Shown one piece after another: positions 4,415 through 5,166 of a stretch of 5,166 nucleotides of DNA. The first letter of the stretch is position 1. Every line of letters starts with the position of its first letter. The DNA comes from Acidimicrobiaceae bacterium (lineage in GTDB: Bacteria > Actinomycetota > Acidimicrobiia > Acidimicrobiales > RAAP-2). The translations under genes and the position numbers were made by a program. Location: assembly GCA_003133075.1 (NCBI GenBank), contig PKZN01000078.1, positions 1-5,166 of the forward strand, given 5' to 3'. Under the pieces are notes generated by a model. The model was not told where the DNA came from, did no database searches, and saw nothing but the letters and a program-made list of their open reading frames with translations.

Positions 4415-5166
4415 ATGCGGTACACCGATATGGACGTGGCGGAGAGCCCCCTCGCGCTCATCGGCCACACGCCCATGGTCCGATTGGCGAAGGTGGGCGG
4501 CGACCTGCGCTGTGACGTGATCGCCAAACTCGAAACGACGAATCCCGGTGGTAGCTCCAAGGACCGACCCGCCCTCACGATGGTCCTGGCGGCCGAGGCC
4601 GAGGGCCTGCTCGGACCCGGTTCGACGATCATCGAACCGACGAGTGGCAACACGGGCGTCGGCCTCGCGATTGTCGCAGCGCAACGGGGCTACAAGTGCA
4701 TCTTCGTGATGAGCGACAAGATGGCGCCGGAGAAGATCGACGTTCTTCGCGCCTACGGGGCCGAGGTCGTCGTCTGTCCAACGGCGGTGCCACCCGAGCA
4801 CCCCGACTCCTACTATTCGACCGCCGAACGACTTACCAAAGAGACGCCCAACTCGTTTCGACCCGACCAGTATTCGAACCCGAACAACCCTCGCGCGCAC
4901 TACGAGACCACCGGTCCGGAGATCTGGGCGCAGACCAAGGGTCACGTGACCCACTTCGTCGCGGGCGCGGGCACCGGGGGCACCATCTCGGGGGTCGGAC
5001 GGTACTTAAAGGAGCAGAATCCCGCAATCCGCGTCATCGCGGCCGACCCGCAAGGTTCGGTCTATTCGGGTGGTGCGGGTCGCCCGTACCTCACCGAGGG
5101 GGTGGGTGAGGACTTCTGGCCGAAGAACTACGACCCGTCGCTCGTCGACGAGGTCATCGCCGTCAG
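4415..5166 (+). CDS. cbs: Cystathionine beta-synthase, N-terminal catalytic part (3' end outside window)
   Basis: The frame is open to the window edge, giving 250 residues of a PLP-dependent fold-type II enzyme. Cbs condenses serine and homocysteine into cystathionine in reverse transsulfuration. The PLP lysine is K49 in NPGGSSKDR (43-51). The substrate-carboxylate loop is TSGNTG (76-81), and the phosphate-binding loop is GAGTGGT (184-190). VVVCPTAVPPEHPDSYYSTAERL, DQYSNPNNPRAHYETTGPEIW, GSVYSGGAGRPYLTEGVGEDFWPKNYDP and DEVIAV are signatures of actinobacterial Cbs rather than CysK or CysM. Full-length members are about 460 residues with a C-terminal pair of CBS domains, which would lie beyond the window. 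Either ATG 4415 (MRYTDMDV) or ATG 4430 (MDVAESPL) could be the start, and neither has a clear ribosome binding site. I prefer 4415, because MRY-type openings are common in relatives. One oddity is proline at residue 52, where KDRIA is usual. Cytoplasmic. Confidence 0.9.
   Translation, partial: MRYTDMDVAESPLALIGHTPMVRLAKVGGDLRCDVIAKLETTNPGGSSKDRPALTMVLAAEAEGLLGPGSTIIEPTSGNTGVGLAIVAAQRGYKCIFVMSDKMAPEKIDVLRAYGAEVVVCPTAVPPEHPDSYYSTAERLTKETPNSFRPDQYSNPNNPRAHYETTGPEIWAQTKGHVTHFVAGAGTGGTISGVGRYLKEQNPAIRVIAADPQGSVYSGGAGRPYLTEGVGEDFWPKNYDPSLVDEVIAV

Noticed and set aside
4295..4954. 219-codon minus-strand frame antisense to cbs
   Set aside because: The plus strand here carries unmistakable cystathionine beta-synthase motifs. 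The antisense protein is Val/Arg/Gly-rich and matches nothing recognised.
1..5166. Mobile element, defence island or CRISPR array
   Set aside because: There is no transposase, integrase, toxin-antitoxin or nuclease gene, no spaced repeat array, no terminal inverted repeats and no abrupt change in composition. The gene set looks like ordinary chromosome.

Overview
The window is GC-rich, tightly packed bacterial chromosome with seven protein-coding genes. Two are cut by the window edges. The base composition, codon use, frequent GTG starts, near absence of Shine-Dalgarno sequences, and an actinobacterial-type cystathionine beta-synthase all suggest an actinomycete. An Acidimicrobiia-like lineage is possible, but this is inference and not proven by any marker gene here. 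I see no tRNA, rRNA, CRISPR array, transposase or integrase.

Layout from left to right: (1) the 3' end of a small helical-repeat (TPR-like) protein gene on +; (2) a class I SAM-dependent methyltransferase on +; (3) a GNAT N-acetyltransferase on -, convergent with the methyltransferase across 12 bases; (4) a DinB/DUF664-family protein on +, divergent from the acetyltransferase; (5) a GT1/MGT-type glycosyltransferase on -, convergent with the DinB gene; (6) an AlkD-type DNA alkylation repair protein on -, 6 bases upstream of the glycosyltransferase and probably in one operon with it; (7) the first 250 codons of cystathionine beta-synthase (cbs) on +, divergent from the alkD-like gene and running off the right edge.

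The genes do not form one obvious pathway. cbs is core sulfur-amino-acid metabolism. The alkD-like/glycosyltransferase pair could be a DNA-damage or detoxification unit. The methyltransferase, acetyltransferase and DinB-like protein are single small-molecule-type enzymes whose substrates cannot be read from sequence.

The most informative signal is regulatory. Three genes (methyltransferase, DinB-like, alkD-like) have a TANNNT -10 box followed by exactly six bases and then GTG, and the acetyltransferase has a weaker version before ATG. This is the geometry expected of leaderless transcripts that begin at the start codon, and it fixes the start codons. I found no convincing previously undescribed multi-gene system. 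The best leads are the leaderless promoter series, a 9-base direct repeat across the methyltransferase promoter, a stray strong Shine-Dalgarno sequence before the acetyltransferase, and the alkD-like/glycosyltransferase pairing.
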